Assembly: GCA_903893565.1 (NCBI GenBank)
Contig: CAITMU010000070.1
Coordinates: 30,511 to 94,510, forward strand
DNA: 64,000 nt
Origin: an uncultured beta proteobacterium
Lineage (GTDB): Bacteria > Pseudomonadota > Gammaproteobacteria > Burkholderiales > SG8-41
Direction of reading: 5' to 3'
Part shown: one piece after another, positions 9,052 through 17,818 of the stretch
Layout: every line of letters begins with the position of its first letter
Position numbering within the stretch: position 1 is the stretch's first letter
Notes under the pieces: generated by a model
Database searches by the model: none
What the model saw: the letters and a program-made list of their open reading frames with translations, nothing else
Told to the model about the DNA's origin: nothing
Translations under genes and position numbers: made by a program

Positions 9052-10017
9052 ATGATTCGTTTATTGTCTTTTTTGTTTGCTGTACTGGCAGGATTGTTTT
9101 ACTGTGTTGTTGCACAGGCTCAAAATTGGCCCACTAAACCCTTACGCTTTGTGTCCCCCTTTGCTCCTGGCGGGGGTAACGACTCTTTGTCGCGCATCAT
9201 TGCTGCCGGCCTAACGCCCAAACTCGGGCAACAGGTAGTGGTTGAAAATAAACCCGGCGCCAACACCATTGTGGGAACTGAGATTGTGGTCAAATCCGCG
9301 CCCGATGGCTACACCTTTATTCTATTGCCCAATGCCATCACCATTAATCCGCATCTTTATAAAAAACAACCCTTCGATGTAACCAAAGACCTCACCGCGG
9401 TGACACAAATAGGCACTAGCCCTTTGATTCTTTGCCTACATCCTTCGGTGCCCATTAAAAACACAAAAGAATTTTTGCAGATGGCTCGGGCCAAATCAGG
9501 TCAATTTACCAATGGCTCTTCGGGCAATGGTTCTCTGGGTCATTTGGCCGGTGCACTATTAGGCGTGATGACCGGTATTAATCTTGTTCACATACCCTAT
9601 AAAGGCACTTCCCTGGCGGTGACCGATCTTTTAGGCGGTCAAATCACCTTGTCGTTTTCCTCGGCAATGACTGTACTACCCCATATTCGTAACGCGAGGC
9701 TACGCGCTGTAGGCGTGACGAGCGCCAAGCGCTCACCTGCCCTACCCGATATTGCGGCTATTTCGGAAACGGTTCCCGGTTTTTCTGCTGAGCTTTGGTA
9801 CGCCATGTTCGCCCCTGCTAACTTGCCCTTGGAACTCATCAACCGAATGAATCATGAAATCTCAGCCCTACTGACTCAAACCGAAATGAAAGCCAAGCTC
9901 TCAGATCAAGGGGTCGATGCGCAAACAAGCACGCCCCAGGAAATGGCTCAACTCATCGTTGCAGATCTTGCCAAATGGGAAAAAGTCGTCAAAATCACTG
10001 GGGCAAAGGCAAACTAA
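9052..10017 (+). CDS. Bug/TctC-family solute-binding protein
   Basis: Periplasmic receptor of about 321 aa. The ATG at 9052 is preferred to a TTG three codons earlier. Signal peptide MIRLLSFLFAVLAG to about AQAQ, then WPTKPLRFVSPFAPGGGNDS, VVVENKPGAN, APDGYTF, LVHIPYKGTSLAVTDLL and LAKWEKVVKITGAKAN. Its TAA stop shares one base with the ATG of the next Bug gene (TAATG at 10015-10019), so the pair is probably translationally coupled. Two receptors coupled this way may serve related ligands, which is inference. Confidence 0.92.
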   Translation: MIRLLSFLFAVLAGLFYCVVAQAQNWPTKPLRFVSPFAPGGGNDSLSRIIAAGLTPKLGQQVVVENKPGANTIVGTEIVVKSAPDGYTFILLPNAITINPHLYKKQPFDVTKDLTAVTQIGTSPLILCLHPSVPIKNTKEFLQMARAKSGQFTNGSSGNGSLGHLAGALLGVMTGINLVHIPYKGTSLAVTDLLGGQITLSFSSAMTVLPHIRNARLRAVGVTSAKRSPALPDIAAISETVPGFSAELWYAMFAPANLPLELINRMNHEISALLTQTEMKAKLSDQGVDAQTSTPQEMAQLIVADLAKWEKVVKITGAKAN

Positions 10018-10997
10018 TGCGTTTAAGTCATCTTTTCAAAAAAAGCCGTCTCTGCGTGTTGGCCCCTTTGCTTTTCGGATTTCAAAGCCTAGAAGCAGCC
10101 CCCACCTACCCTACACACCCTATCCGTCTGGTGGTGCCCTATGGCGCCGGTGGCAATGCCGACATCCTCGCCCGTATTGTGGGCGCACGGTTGGGGCAAG
10201 AATTGGGGCAAACGGTCATTATCGATAATCGTCCCGGTGCCAGTGGTCTATTGGGTTCTGAAATCGTGGTGCACGCCGCAGCCGATGGTCACACATTGCT
10301 GTGGGTGGCCAATGGACATGCCACTAACCCCATCGTGATCAAGAACATGCCCTTTGATCCACGAAAGGATTTGGCTAGTGTGAGCCTCACTAGCTCTACC
10401 CCCATGTTGTTAGTCATGACCGCAAGCCTTCCCCCAGAAAATATGAGTCAATTTATTCAATGGGCCAAAACCCGGCCTGGTCAGATCAATTACTCGACTT
10501 CTGGTAATGGCTCACCGAATAACTTGGCCGGTGAATTACTCAATATGATGGCGGGTATCCGTATGAGCCATGTGCCCTATAAAACCACCCCGCAAGCGAT
10601 TACGGACACCATGGCAGGACATGTCCAAACCGCCATGGCAAGCTTAACCTCCGTGTTGCCGCACATAAAAGAGGGCAAGCTACGGGCTATGGGTACTACA
10701 GGGGCACAACGCACTCCCCTCGCTCCAGACATTCCGGCCATTGCCGAAAGTGTACCGGGCTATTCTGCCAATATTTGGAACGGTCTGATTGCCCCTAGGG
10801 CCATCCCTGCGGCCATCCTTACGCGTTTAAACCGCATTGTGGTCGAACAATTGTCACTACCACTGATCAAAGAAAAATTCGCCGCCTTAGGGGCCCAGGC
10901 ACTCACCAGCACGCCTTCACAATTCGATCTTTTTATCAAAGAGGAAATGCTCAAATGGGAAAAAGTCATTCGTAGTTCTGCCATGAAATTTAATTAA
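10017..10997 (+). CDS. Bug/TctC-family solute-binding protein, coupled to the upstream Bug gene
   Basis: Periplasmic receptor, 326 aa. The start is fixed by the TAATG overlap at 10015-10019; a longer in-frame start at 9975 lies inside the upstream gene and adds no signal sequence. Signal peptide about residues 1-28 (LAPLLFGFQSLEAA), then YPTHPIRLVVPYGAGGNADI, IIDNRPGASG, ADGHTLLWVANGHATNP, SHVPYKTTPQAITDTMAG and KWEKVIRSSAMKFN. The usual YKG is YKT here, a small departure in the binding-loop region. No promoter is seen between the two genes. Confidence 0.92.
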   Translation: MRLSHLFKKSRLCVLAPLLFGFQSLEAAPTYPTHPIRLVVPYGAGGNADILARIVGARLGQELGQTVIIDNRPGASGLLGSEIVVHAAADGHTLLWVANGHATNPIVIKNMPFDPRKDLASVSLTSSTPMLLVMTASLPPENMSQFIQWAKTRPGQINYSTSGNGSPNNLAGELLNMMAGIRMSHVPYKTTPQAITDTMAGHVQTAMASLTSVLPHIKEGKLRAMGTTGAQRTPLAPDIPAIAESVPGYSANIWNGLIAPRAIPAAILTRLNRIVVEQLSLPLIKEKFAALGAQALTSTPSQFDLFIKEEMLKWEKVIRSSAMKFN

Positions 10998-11206
10998 AAA
11001 AAAGTGGTTGAGGGTTCACTGAACTGAATGTTGACAGCCCCCTCCCCCTTCTAAAAAAAAAGTGACTTAAAGTCCACACTCTTAAAGCAATCGTATTCAT
11101 CCATTGAATTTTTTTGTTACCATCGCCGAGGTTTTTAAACTCGGACTTCAAGCCTAGTCTGTTTTTAACCCTGCCCTAGCGGCTTCCTACACGTAAGGAC
11201 AACCAC

Positions 11207-12163
11207 ATGTCAGATCTGCCAAAAAGTATCCGAATTACAGAAGAAGGTCCTCGAGAAGGCTTTCAAATTGAACCGGGCCCCATTCCTACCCAACGTAAAC
11301 TCGATCTCATTGATGCGCTCGCGAACAGCGGATTAAAACACATTCAAATCACCTCCTTTGTGAACCCGAAAAAAGTACCTGGCATGGCCGATGCAGAGCA
11401 ATTGGTCACAGACTTAAAGCCGGTCGAAGGCGTTCACTACCACGGTCTATGGTTAAATGAAAAGGGACTGCAACGCGCGCTTGCCAGCGGCAAACTGCAT
11501 CTGGAGGGCAAAGTGAATATGTATCCCTCCTCCACATTCCTTATGAAAAACCAAGGCTGCACGCAAGCACAATACCGTGAGACTGCGGGCCGATTGATTC
11601 AAATGTATAAGGGCTACGGTATGCTGATGGAAAAAGGCTCTATTTCCTCGGCTTGGGGCTGTAATTTTGAGGGAGGCTTTAGCCCTAGTCGGGTGGTGGA
11701 GTTGGTGGCCGACTTGATCGCGCTCGGAAACGAGCATGGGGTGAGTATTAAAACCGTCTCGCTAGCCGATACGATGGCCTGGGCAACCCCCTTGGGCATT
11801 AAGCGCACGGTGGGTGCGGTGCGGGAGAAATTTCCTGATCTACGGCTCAGCCTACACTTGCACGATACCCGCGGCATGGCCATTGCCAATGCCTTTGCTG
11901 GGCTTGAAATGGGGGTCGATCTTTTTGATGCCTCCGTAGCTGGTTTGGGAGGCTGTCCCTTCGGCAAACACAAAGGGGCCGCAGGCAATGTGTGCACGGA
12001 AGATCTCGTCTTAATGTGTAATGAAATGGGTATTGAAACCGGAGTGGACCTGGAAAAATTGATCGATGCGGCGCAGTTGGCAGAAGACATTGTCGGTCAC
12101 CCCTTGCCCGGTTCCGTGATGAGAGGCGGGAGTCTCCAATCGCTTCGCAATCAATTACATTGA
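11207..12163 (+). CDS. hydroxymethylglutaryl-CoA lyase-like enzyme
   Basis: 318 aa DRE-TIM metallolyase of the HMG-CoA lyase group, expected to cleave a 3-hydroxyacyl-CoA (retro-Claisen/aldol). Seen: EEGPREGFQIEPG at the N-terminus in the position of the usual RDGLQNE, SFVNPKKVPGMADAEQ, VSLADTMAWATP, LHLHDTRGMAIANAF with the metal-binding His pair, and VAGLGGCPFGKHKGAAGNV with the conserved Cys and Asn. The usual Asp after the first Arg is Glu17, a departure from canonical HMG-CoA lyases. AAGGA precedes the ATG. It is the first gene of a same-strand cluster to 17702. The exact substrate is uncertain. Confidence 0.82.
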   Translation: MSDLPKSIRITEEGPREGFQIEPGPIPTQRKLDLIDALANSGLKHIQITSFVNPKKVPGMADAEQLVTDLKPVEGVHYHGLWLNEKGLQRALASGKLHLEGKVNMYPSSTFLMKNQGCTQAQYRETAGRLIQMYKGYGMLMEKGSISSAWGCNFEGGFSPSRVVELVADLIALGNEHGVSIKTVSLADTMAWATPLGIKRTVGAVREKFPDLRLSLHLHDTRGMAIANAFAGLEMGVDLFDASVAGLGGCPFGKHKGAAGNVCTEDLVLMCNEMGIETGVDLEKLIDAAQLAEDIVGHPLPGSVMRGGSLQSLRNQLH

Positions 12164-12195
12164 TATTTATTTAAAAAACTCACACAGACGCCCCT

Positions 12196-13326
12196 ATGAA
12201 TGACGCTCTAAAAAATCAACCCGACGTAAAAATCGCCCGAGTAGAAGCCATCCCCTTTCGTATTCCGCTCAAAACGGTCTCTCGCTGGGGAGCGCATGGC
12301 ATGCGCGATGCCGCAGAGCATGTGCTCATCCGTTTGTATGCCGAGGATGGACGAGTAGGTATCTCTGAGGCCATTCCACGACCCACTATTTACGGCGAAA
12401 CACAAAAATCGATCACCCATATTGTTGATGCCCATTTTGCACCGCTGTTAGTGGGGATGAATATTTTTGATCGCCAAAAAATTCATGACAACATGAATGC
12501 CATCCAATGGAACCCGACGGCTAAGGGTGGCATTGATATGGCATTACATGACTTAATCAGTCAGGTTTGCGAAAAACCCCTCGCCTGTTTCCTCGGTGGC
12601 GCTCTGGCCCCGTTGCCGGTGAGTTATATGCTCGGTTTGGGTAGCCTCGATGACATGCTCAAAACGGCTGATGAGATTCACTCAAAATACGGTATCAATG
12701 CCTGGAAAATCAAAGCCGGTGCTAATCCTACCCTTGATATCGAGAGGGTTAAAGCCTTGACCGAGGCCATGGGAGATAAGGCCTTTATTTTTATCGATGC
12801 CAATCAAATGTATTCGCCCGATGTGGCCATTCGTACGATTAACAAAATGACAGAATATGGGCTAAAGATGGTGGAAGAGCCCGTAGCGGTGAGTCTGGGT
12901 CGTCAACGCAAAAAAGTAGCCGATGCCATTGCTGTGCCCATACTCGGAGACGATAGCTTATTTTCTCTTACCGATGTCAGACGAGAAGTGGATGCTGGGG
13001 CGGTAGGCGTGATGGGGCTTAAAACCCCCCGCACCGGTATTTGGGAGTCGCTTAAAATCGCGCATGTCGCAGAAGCCTACGGCATGCCCTGTTGGATGGG
13101 CTCTCAAGGGGTGTCACAAATTGGCACCTTGGCTAGCGCTCATTTTGCAGTGGGCTTATCTCGTCTTTTTACGGTTCCAGCCGATCTTGGCAATTATGTA
13201 AAGCAGCTGGATGACTTAAATGCTACCCCAATGGTGCTCAAAGACGGCTGCCTACACCTACCCAATGTACCCGGAGTCGGTATCACCATTGATGAGAGCA
13301 AACTCAAGCGCTACCGTAATGATTAA
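12196..13326 (+). CDS. mandelate racemase/muconate lactonizing enzyme family protein (enolase superfamily)
   Basis: 376 aa enolase-superfamily enzyme that abstracts a proton alpha to a carboxylate and stabilises the enolate with Mg2+. Seen: the KIKAG motif with Lys171/Lys173 as candidate bases, metal ligands in DANQ (Asp201), VEEP (Glu227/228) and GDDS (Asp252), and Lys276 in GLKTP as the opposing base. Having a KxK plus a Lys on the other side is the muconate-lactonizing/dipeptide-epimerase pattern. It starts 32 bp after the lyase gene. The substrate is not predictable by eye. Confidence 0.86.
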   Translation: MNDALKNQPDVKIARVEAIPFRIPLKTVSRWGAHGMRDAAEHVLIRLYAEDGRVGISEAIPRPTIYGETQKSITHIVDAHFAPLLVGMNIFDRQKIHDNMNAIQWNPTAKGGIDMALHDLISQVCEKPLACFLGGALAPLPVSYMLGLGSLDDMLKTADEIHSKYGINAWKIKAGANPTLDIERVKALTEAMGDKAFIFIDANQMYSPDVAIRTINKMTEYGLKMVEEPVAVSLGRQRKKVADAIAVPILGDDSLFSLTDVRREVDAGAVGVMGLKTPRTGIWESLKIAHVAEAYGMPCWMGSQGVSQIGTLASAHFAVGLSRLFTVPADLGNYVKQLDDLNATPMVLKDGCLHLPNVPGVGITIDESKLKRYRND

Positions 13327-13412
13327 GCCCTCCCCCCACCTGGTGTTCGGGGGCAGGATCACTCTGAACGGAATCGGGATTTTTTTAAAAAACAAATAAG
13401 AAAGCATCACTC

Positions 13413-14465
13413 ATGACCACTTTTAATTTCACCTTATTGGGTGACATCAATTTGATCGGTGTTGAAGACACCACCGAACCCTTTGCCCCCGCCATCGCCA
13501 AGCTGCAAAAAGAGCAAGCTCTTTTTGCGAATCTCGAATGCTGCCTTTTTGATGTAGGCGAGAAACGTGAATTGATGCGAGATGACCAATCCGGGTACGA
13601 GGGTCTTTATGCGCCTTCAAAAAATGGACAATACCTAAAAACGCTAGGGCTCGATGTCATCGGCAATGCCAATAATCAGAACTACGGCGCCCCTGCAATC
13701 TTAGCCTCCAACGCCGCTTTAGACGACTTAGGTATTGCACATGCCGGCACAGGCATTCATAAGAAAGCGGCCCGGGCCCCAGTCATTATTGAACGCGAGG
13801 GTGTGAAAATTGGTTTTATACAGCGCACCTCTCAGTACTGGCCCAACAATCATGAAGCGGGTGAAAAATCAGCGGGGGTAGCAACTATGAAGGCGTATAC
13901 CGCCTATCAACCCCCCTATTTTAAAGACAACAACATTCCCCCGAACCGACCTGGGGCTCCGGCTAAAGTGGTGACCTGGGTTGATGCCGATTACTTAGCG
14001 GAATTGAAAAGCGATATTGCGGCACTTAAACAAGAAGTGGATATTGTGATTTCCTCCCACCATTGGGGATATGCCGAAGAAATTTTACAATATCAAAAGC
14101 AATTAGCCCATACGGCCATTGATGCAGGCGCTGATGTGGTGATGGGACACGGACCACACTTTCCACTGGGAGTCGAGTTTTACCAGGGGAAACCTATTTT
14201 TTATGGTTTAGGGATGTTTTGTTTTATTCGTAGCAACAAAAGGGCACATCGCGGTTGGACTGGGATGGCCGCACACTTAAGCTTCGAGGATAAAAAATTA
14301 TCTAAGACCTCCTTTTCCTTGGTTCGACAAAACGACGAGGGCAAAGTGCGTTTCAGTGATCTACAAGAAGAATCCACTGCGCTAGAAAGGGTAGCCAAGC
14401 TTTGCGAGCCTTTGGGCACGCAATGCCATATCGACAACGATCGGGTCCGTCTCACGCATGTTTAA
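13413..14465 (+). CDS. CapA-family (poly-gamma-glutamate synthesis-type) metallophosphatase-like protein
   Basis: 350 aa protein of the CapA/PgsA calcineurin-like fold. Seen: LLGDINLIGVE at the N-terminus, LFANLECCLFD, VIGNANNQNYG, ISSHHWGY, VVMGHGPHFPLG and IFYGLGMFCF, which follow the order of CapA metal-site motifs. It lacks a signal peptide or membrane anchor, unlike classical CapA in capsule operons. The catabolic neighbours suggest a cytoplasmic hydrolase role instead, which is inference. AAGAAAG lies upstream of the ATG. It overlaps the next gene by eight bases, indicating one transcript. Confidence 0.8.
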   Translation: MTTFNFTLLGDINLIGVEDTTEPFAPAIAKLQKEQALFANLECCLFDVGEKRELMRDDQSGYEGLYAPSKNGQYLKTLGLDVIGNANNQNYGAPAILASNAALDDLGIAHAGTGIHKKAARAPVIIEREGVKIGFIQRTSQYWPNNHEAGEKSAGVATMKAYTAYQPPYFKDNNIPPNRPGAPAKVVTWVDADYLAELKSDIAALKQEVDIVISSHHWGYAEEILQYQKQLAHTAIDAGADVVMGHGPHFPLGVEFYQGKPIFYGLGMFCFIRSNKRAHRGWTGMAAHLSFEDKKLSKTSFSLVRQNDEGKVRFSDLQEESTALERVAKLCEPLGTQCHIDNDRVRLTHV

Positions 14466-15501
14466 ACCTTTCTTAAAACGGCATGCCGCCCCTTCTCTAC
14501 CCTGGCTTAGATTGCAGTGTCTCGTGGTCAGTTTATTAACCCTTTTGACTATGAGTGCGCAAAGTTTTGCGAGCCCCACCCCGGCCTCCCAGTCGCCTTT
14601 AGTCTCCTACCCCACCAAATCCATTCGCATGGTGGTGGGGTTTCCCCCCGGGGGTGGCAATGACGCGATGGCACGACTTTTTGGTCAACACCTCTCGGAG
14701 CACTCCAATCAAGCCGTGGTGATCGATAACCGACCGGGGGCGGGAGGCAATCTTGCCGCAGAGCTCGTGAGTAAAGCACCAGCCGATGGGTATACGTTGT
14801 TACTGGTCTCGAGCAGTCACCCAATTCAAGGGTTACTCAAAAAACACTTAAACTACGATCCGATCAAAGATTTTAGTTCGGTTGCCCAACTCGTGCACTA
14901 TCGTTCGGTGCTCGTGGTTCACCCATCTGTCGGTGTACATTCACTACGAGAGTTAATGCAAAAAGCACGCGCTCAACCCGGACAAATCAATTTTGTTTCT
15001 CCGGGCAATGGCACTGGGGGACACTTAGCCGGTGAATTATTTCGATTTATGACGGGCCTTCAAATCGTGCATATCCCCTACAAGGGCACAGCACTTGCCA
15101 CCACCGATCTCATGGGGGGGCGCGTACAAATGATGTTTACTCCCACCCTAGCCGTCGCGCAATACGTGGCCAGTGGTCGCTTAAAAGCACTGGCCGTGAC
15201 CAGCCGCACCCATTCGCGCGTAATGCCTGAACTACCCACCTTGGCAGAAGCAGGGGTGCCGCAATATGAATTTGCGGCCTGGTATGCCATGTTAGGTCCT
15301 GCTCAATTACCCAAAAAAATCGTGATGCGCGTTTATGAAGATACCCGTGAAGCGCTTAAAACGGCAAATGTCAAAGAACGTTTACAAGCCGAAGACTTGG
15401 ATGCGGCGCAAAGTAGTCCTCATGAACTCGACGCACAACGCCGTGCAGAGTTGGCCAAATGGACTGAAATTACTAAAAAACTTGATACTAAATTTGACTG
15501 A
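14458..15501 (+). CDS. Bug/TctC-family solute-binding protein
   Basis: Periplasmic receptor, 347 aa, overlapping the CapA-like gene by eight bases and lying three bases before the CaiB/BaiF gene, so it sits inside the catabolic operon. A basic region and hydrophobic core (LQCLVVSLLTLLTMSAQSFA) form the signal peptide. Motifs: YPTKSIRMVVGFPPGGGNDA, VVIDNRPGAGGN, ADGYTLLLVSSSH, IVHIPYKGTALATTDLM, MPELPTLAEAGVPQYEF. Its placement implies that it delivers the substrate degraded by the surrounding enzymes, which is inference. Confidence 0.93.
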   Translation: MFKPFLKRHAAPSLPWLRLQCLVVSLLTLLTMSAQSFASPTPASQSPLVSYPTKSIRMVVGFPPGGGNDAMARLFGQHLSEHSNQAVVIDNRPGAGGNLAAELVSKAPADGYTLLLVSSSHPIQGLLKKHLNYDPIKDFSSVAQLVHYRSVLVVHPSVGVHSLRELMQKARAQPGQINFVSPGNGTGGHLAGELFRFMTGLQIVHIPYKGTALATTDLMGGRVQMMFTPTLAVAQYVASGRLKALAVTSRTHSRVMPELPTLAEAGVPQYEFAAWYAMLGPAQLPKKIVMRVYEDTREALKTANVKERLQAEDLDAAQSSPHELDAQRRAELAKWTEITKKLDTKFD

Positions 15502-15504
15502 TAC

Positions 15505-16719
15505 ATGACAACAATGAATCCTCCCCTGCATGGAATACGGGTATTGGATCTCACCAATATCGTGGCTGGCCCCTTAGCAACGTATCAAATGGTAATGATG
15601 GGGGCTGAAGTGATTAAGATTGAAACCCCCAAAAGTGGTGATTTATCTCGCAAGATGGGTGCGGATAAAGCCCTAGCACAACAGAATATGGGCGTGTCTT
15701 TTTGCGCTAACAACGCGGGAAAGAAGTCTTTAAGTCTTAACTTAAAAGCGCCCGAAGGCAAAGCCATCTTTTTACGAATGGTGAAAGAAGCCGATGTGGT
15801 GATTGAGAATTTTAGACCCGGGGTGATGAAACGCCTCGGTCTTGATTATGAAAAACTCAAAGCGTTAAACGCCGGTCTTATCTACTGTTCCGTGTCAGGT
15901 TTTGGTCAAGAAGGGCCCCTATCTCAACGCCCCGCCTATGATCAAATCGTGCAAGGGTTTTCTGGACTCATGAGTCTCACCGGCAATGAAAAAACAGCCC
16001 CCACTCGCGCAGGCTACATTGCTTGCGACGCGATGGGCGCGATGAGTGCCGCCTTTGCCATTTGTGCGGCTCTAGTCAGAAAACAAAAAACCGGCGAAGG
16101 CGAGTGCATTGATGTGTCTCTTCTCGATGCCACCCTGTCAACCATGGCCGTTTGGGTTGTTTCCAATTACTTAAACGCAGGCGCCATCCCCAAACCGATG
16201 GGCAATGAAAACCACACAGCAGCCCCCTCGGGCACCTTCCAATGCCAAGAGGGACAGATCAATATCGTCAATAATGAAGAGCACCAGTTCATGGCCCTTT
16301 GTGACGTGTTAGGTCATCCGCAATGGAAGACCGATGCTCGCTTTAATGAACGACATCAGCGTATCGCGCATCGCGAAATATTACGTGAGTTAATCGAAAA
16401 AATCCTGTCCACACAAAACGCGACCTTCTGGGAAAAAGCTTTCACCCAAGCGGGGGTGCCGGTGGGCCCCGTGTTCAGTGTGCCGCAAGTATTGGCGCAG
16501 GATCAAATTGCCCATCGAGGTTTATTAAAAACATTCCCCAATGCTTTAGGCGAAGGGCGCGATCTTACCATCGCCAAAACCGGCTATCGACTGAGCAATA
16601 CCCCGCCCGATGTCATGAGCCCCCCACCCCGACTGGGAGAACATGGGGACGAGATCCTTAAAAATTTAGGCTATGATGAAGAGGGGCTGATACGACTTAA
16701 AACCGAAGGGGTGATCTAA
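15505..16719 (+). CDS. CaiB/BaiF (type III) CoA-transferase
   Basis: 404 aa class III CoA-transferase, which moves CoA between carboxylic acids. Seen: LHGIRVLDLTNIVAGPLAT, VIKIETPKSGDLSRKMG, FCANNAGKKSLSLNLKAPEG, VVIENFRPGVMKRLGLDYE, SVSGFGQEGPLSQRPAYD, and RAGYIACDAMGAMSAAF, where the Asp is the expected catalytic carboxylate. Length is normal. It follows the Bug gene by three bases, and would make the CoA ester that the lyase-like enzyme upstream could cleave; the specific acid is unknown. Confidence 0.92.
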   Translation: MTTMNPPLHGIRVLDLTNIVAGPLATYQMVMMGAEVIKIETPKSGDLSRKMGADKALAQQNMGVSFCANNAGKKSLSLNLKAPEGKAIFLRMVKEADVVIENFRPGVMKRLGLDYEKLKALNAGLIYCSVSGFGQEGPLSQRPAYDQIVQGFSGLMSLTGNEKTAPTRAGYIACDAMGAMSAAFAICAALVRKQKTGEGECIDVSLLDATLSTMAVWVVSNYLNAGAIPKPMGNENHTAAPSGTFQCQEGQINIVNNEEHQFMALCDVLGHPQWKTDARFNERHQRIAHREILRELIEKILSTQNATFWEKAFTQAGVPVGPVFSVPQVLAQDQIAHRGLLKTFPNALGEGRDLTIAKTGYRLSNTPPDVMSPPPRLGEHGDEILKNLGYDEEGLIRLKTEGVI

Positions 16720-16778
16720 TCCACTGTTTTATCCCTTGATATTTTTTGATCCTATTTTTAGAAAGATAAAATCCCACC

Positions 16779-17702
16779 ATGCTTTTTTATGAACCCCCAC
16801 AACTTATTCAAACCGAAGTCTTTACCAGTGTTCCGACAGCCTTTCGTAAGCCCAAAGGGAGTCTCAGTCACGGGGTCGGGGTCGGACAAAAAAAAGAATC
16901 CAGAGACTGCTTTCTCGAAGGACCGTCCTTTGATCGAGAGGGTAATTTATATGTTGTCGATATTCCCTACTCTCGAATTTTCAAGATTAGTCCCGAAGCT
17001 GAATGGACATTAGTGTGTGAATACGATGGGGAGCCCAATGGCCTTAAGGTTCACAAGGATGGACGTATTGTGGTGGCTGATCGCAAACAGGGTCTGATGC
17101 AACTCGATGCCCAAAGTGGTCGCATCGAAACACTGATTAGTGGCAGCTCCAAGGAGCGATTCAAGGGTTTAAACGATCTGGTATTCGCCTCCAATGGTGA
17201 TCTTTACTTTACGGACCAAGGGCAAACGGGCTTACATGACCCGACTGGACGCGTCTATCGCTTTAGTGCTTCGGGCAAACTCGATTGCCTGATCGATACC
17301 GTTCCCAGTCCCAATGGCATTGTGCTCTCCCCAAAGGAAAAAGCCCTCTATGTGGCGGTGACCCGTACTAATTCCATTTGGGTCATGCCCTTTGACGAAG
17401 AGGATAAGGTGTCAAAGGCCGGTATCTTTGTACAACTGCCTTCTGCGGGACCTGATGGACTCGCTATGGATGAAAAAGGCAATCTCGTAGTGGCCCACCC
17501 AAGCACTGGGCTAGTCTGGGTGTACGACCGTAAAGGCGTGCCCGTCTACCAAATCCAATCCTGCAAGGGTGTGATGACAGTCAACATTGCTTACGGTGGC
17601 AAGGATAATAAAACCTTGTATATTCTGGAGTCTAAGTCAGGCAGTATACTGACCGCTCGTATGCCTGTAGCCGGCAAACGCATGTATTCTCATGCCGAAT
17701 AA
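16779..17702 (+). CDS. SMP-30/gluconolactonase-family lactonase-like protein
   Basis: 307 aa six-bladed beta-propeller of the SMP-30/gluconolactonase/LRE type, usually a metal-dependent lactone hydrolase. Seen: FLEGPSFDREGNLYVVDIPY at the first blade, KGLNDLVFASNGDLYFTDQG, SPNGIVLSPKEKALYVAVT and GPDGLAMDEKGNLVVAHP, which are the repeated blade motifs with the expected Asn and Asp ligands. No signal peptide. It is the last gene of the cluster starting at 11207, 59 bp after the CoA-transferase gene, and is followed by a hairpin at 17757-17801. Confidence 0.85.
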   Translation: MLFYEPPQLIQTEVFTSVPTAFRKPKGSLSHGVGVGQKKESRDCFLEGPSFDREGNLYVVDIPYSRIFKISPEAEWTLVCEYDGEPNGLKVHKDGRIVVADRKQGLMQLDAQSGRIETLISGSSKERFKGLNDLVFASNGDLYFTDQGQTGLHDPTGRVYRFSASGKLDCLIDTVPSPNGIVLSPKEKALYVAVTRTNSIWVMPFDEEDKVSKAGIFVQLPSAGPDGLAMDEKGNLVVAHPSTGLVWVYDRKGVPVYQIQSCKGVMTVNIAYGGKDNKTLYILESKSGSILTARMPVAGKRMYSHAE

Positions 17703-17756
17703 GAGCACACTTTATCAGTGGTAATCAATGGCATGTCATGGGGCAATGAATAACGT

Positions 17757-17818
17757 CATAGGGGGGGAGCAAGAGCTCTGCCCTCAGTGCCCCCCCCTAT
17801 GGACCAGCGCAATTTTTT
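17757..17818 (+). terminator. probable terminator between convergent genes
   Basis: CATAGGGGGGG (17757-17767) and CCCCCCCTATG (17791-17801) form an 11-base inverted repeat around a 23-base loop, followed by six T at 17813-17818. It sits between the 3' ends of the SMP-30-like gene (+) and htpG (-). The T run suits the + strand; the T run is 11 bases beyond the stem, so efficiency is uncertain. Confidence 0.6.

Noticed and set aside
13327..13412. CCCCCC/GGGGG stem after the enolase-superfamily gene as a terminator
   Set aside because: No T tract follows the stem and the next gene continues the operon 87 bases later.
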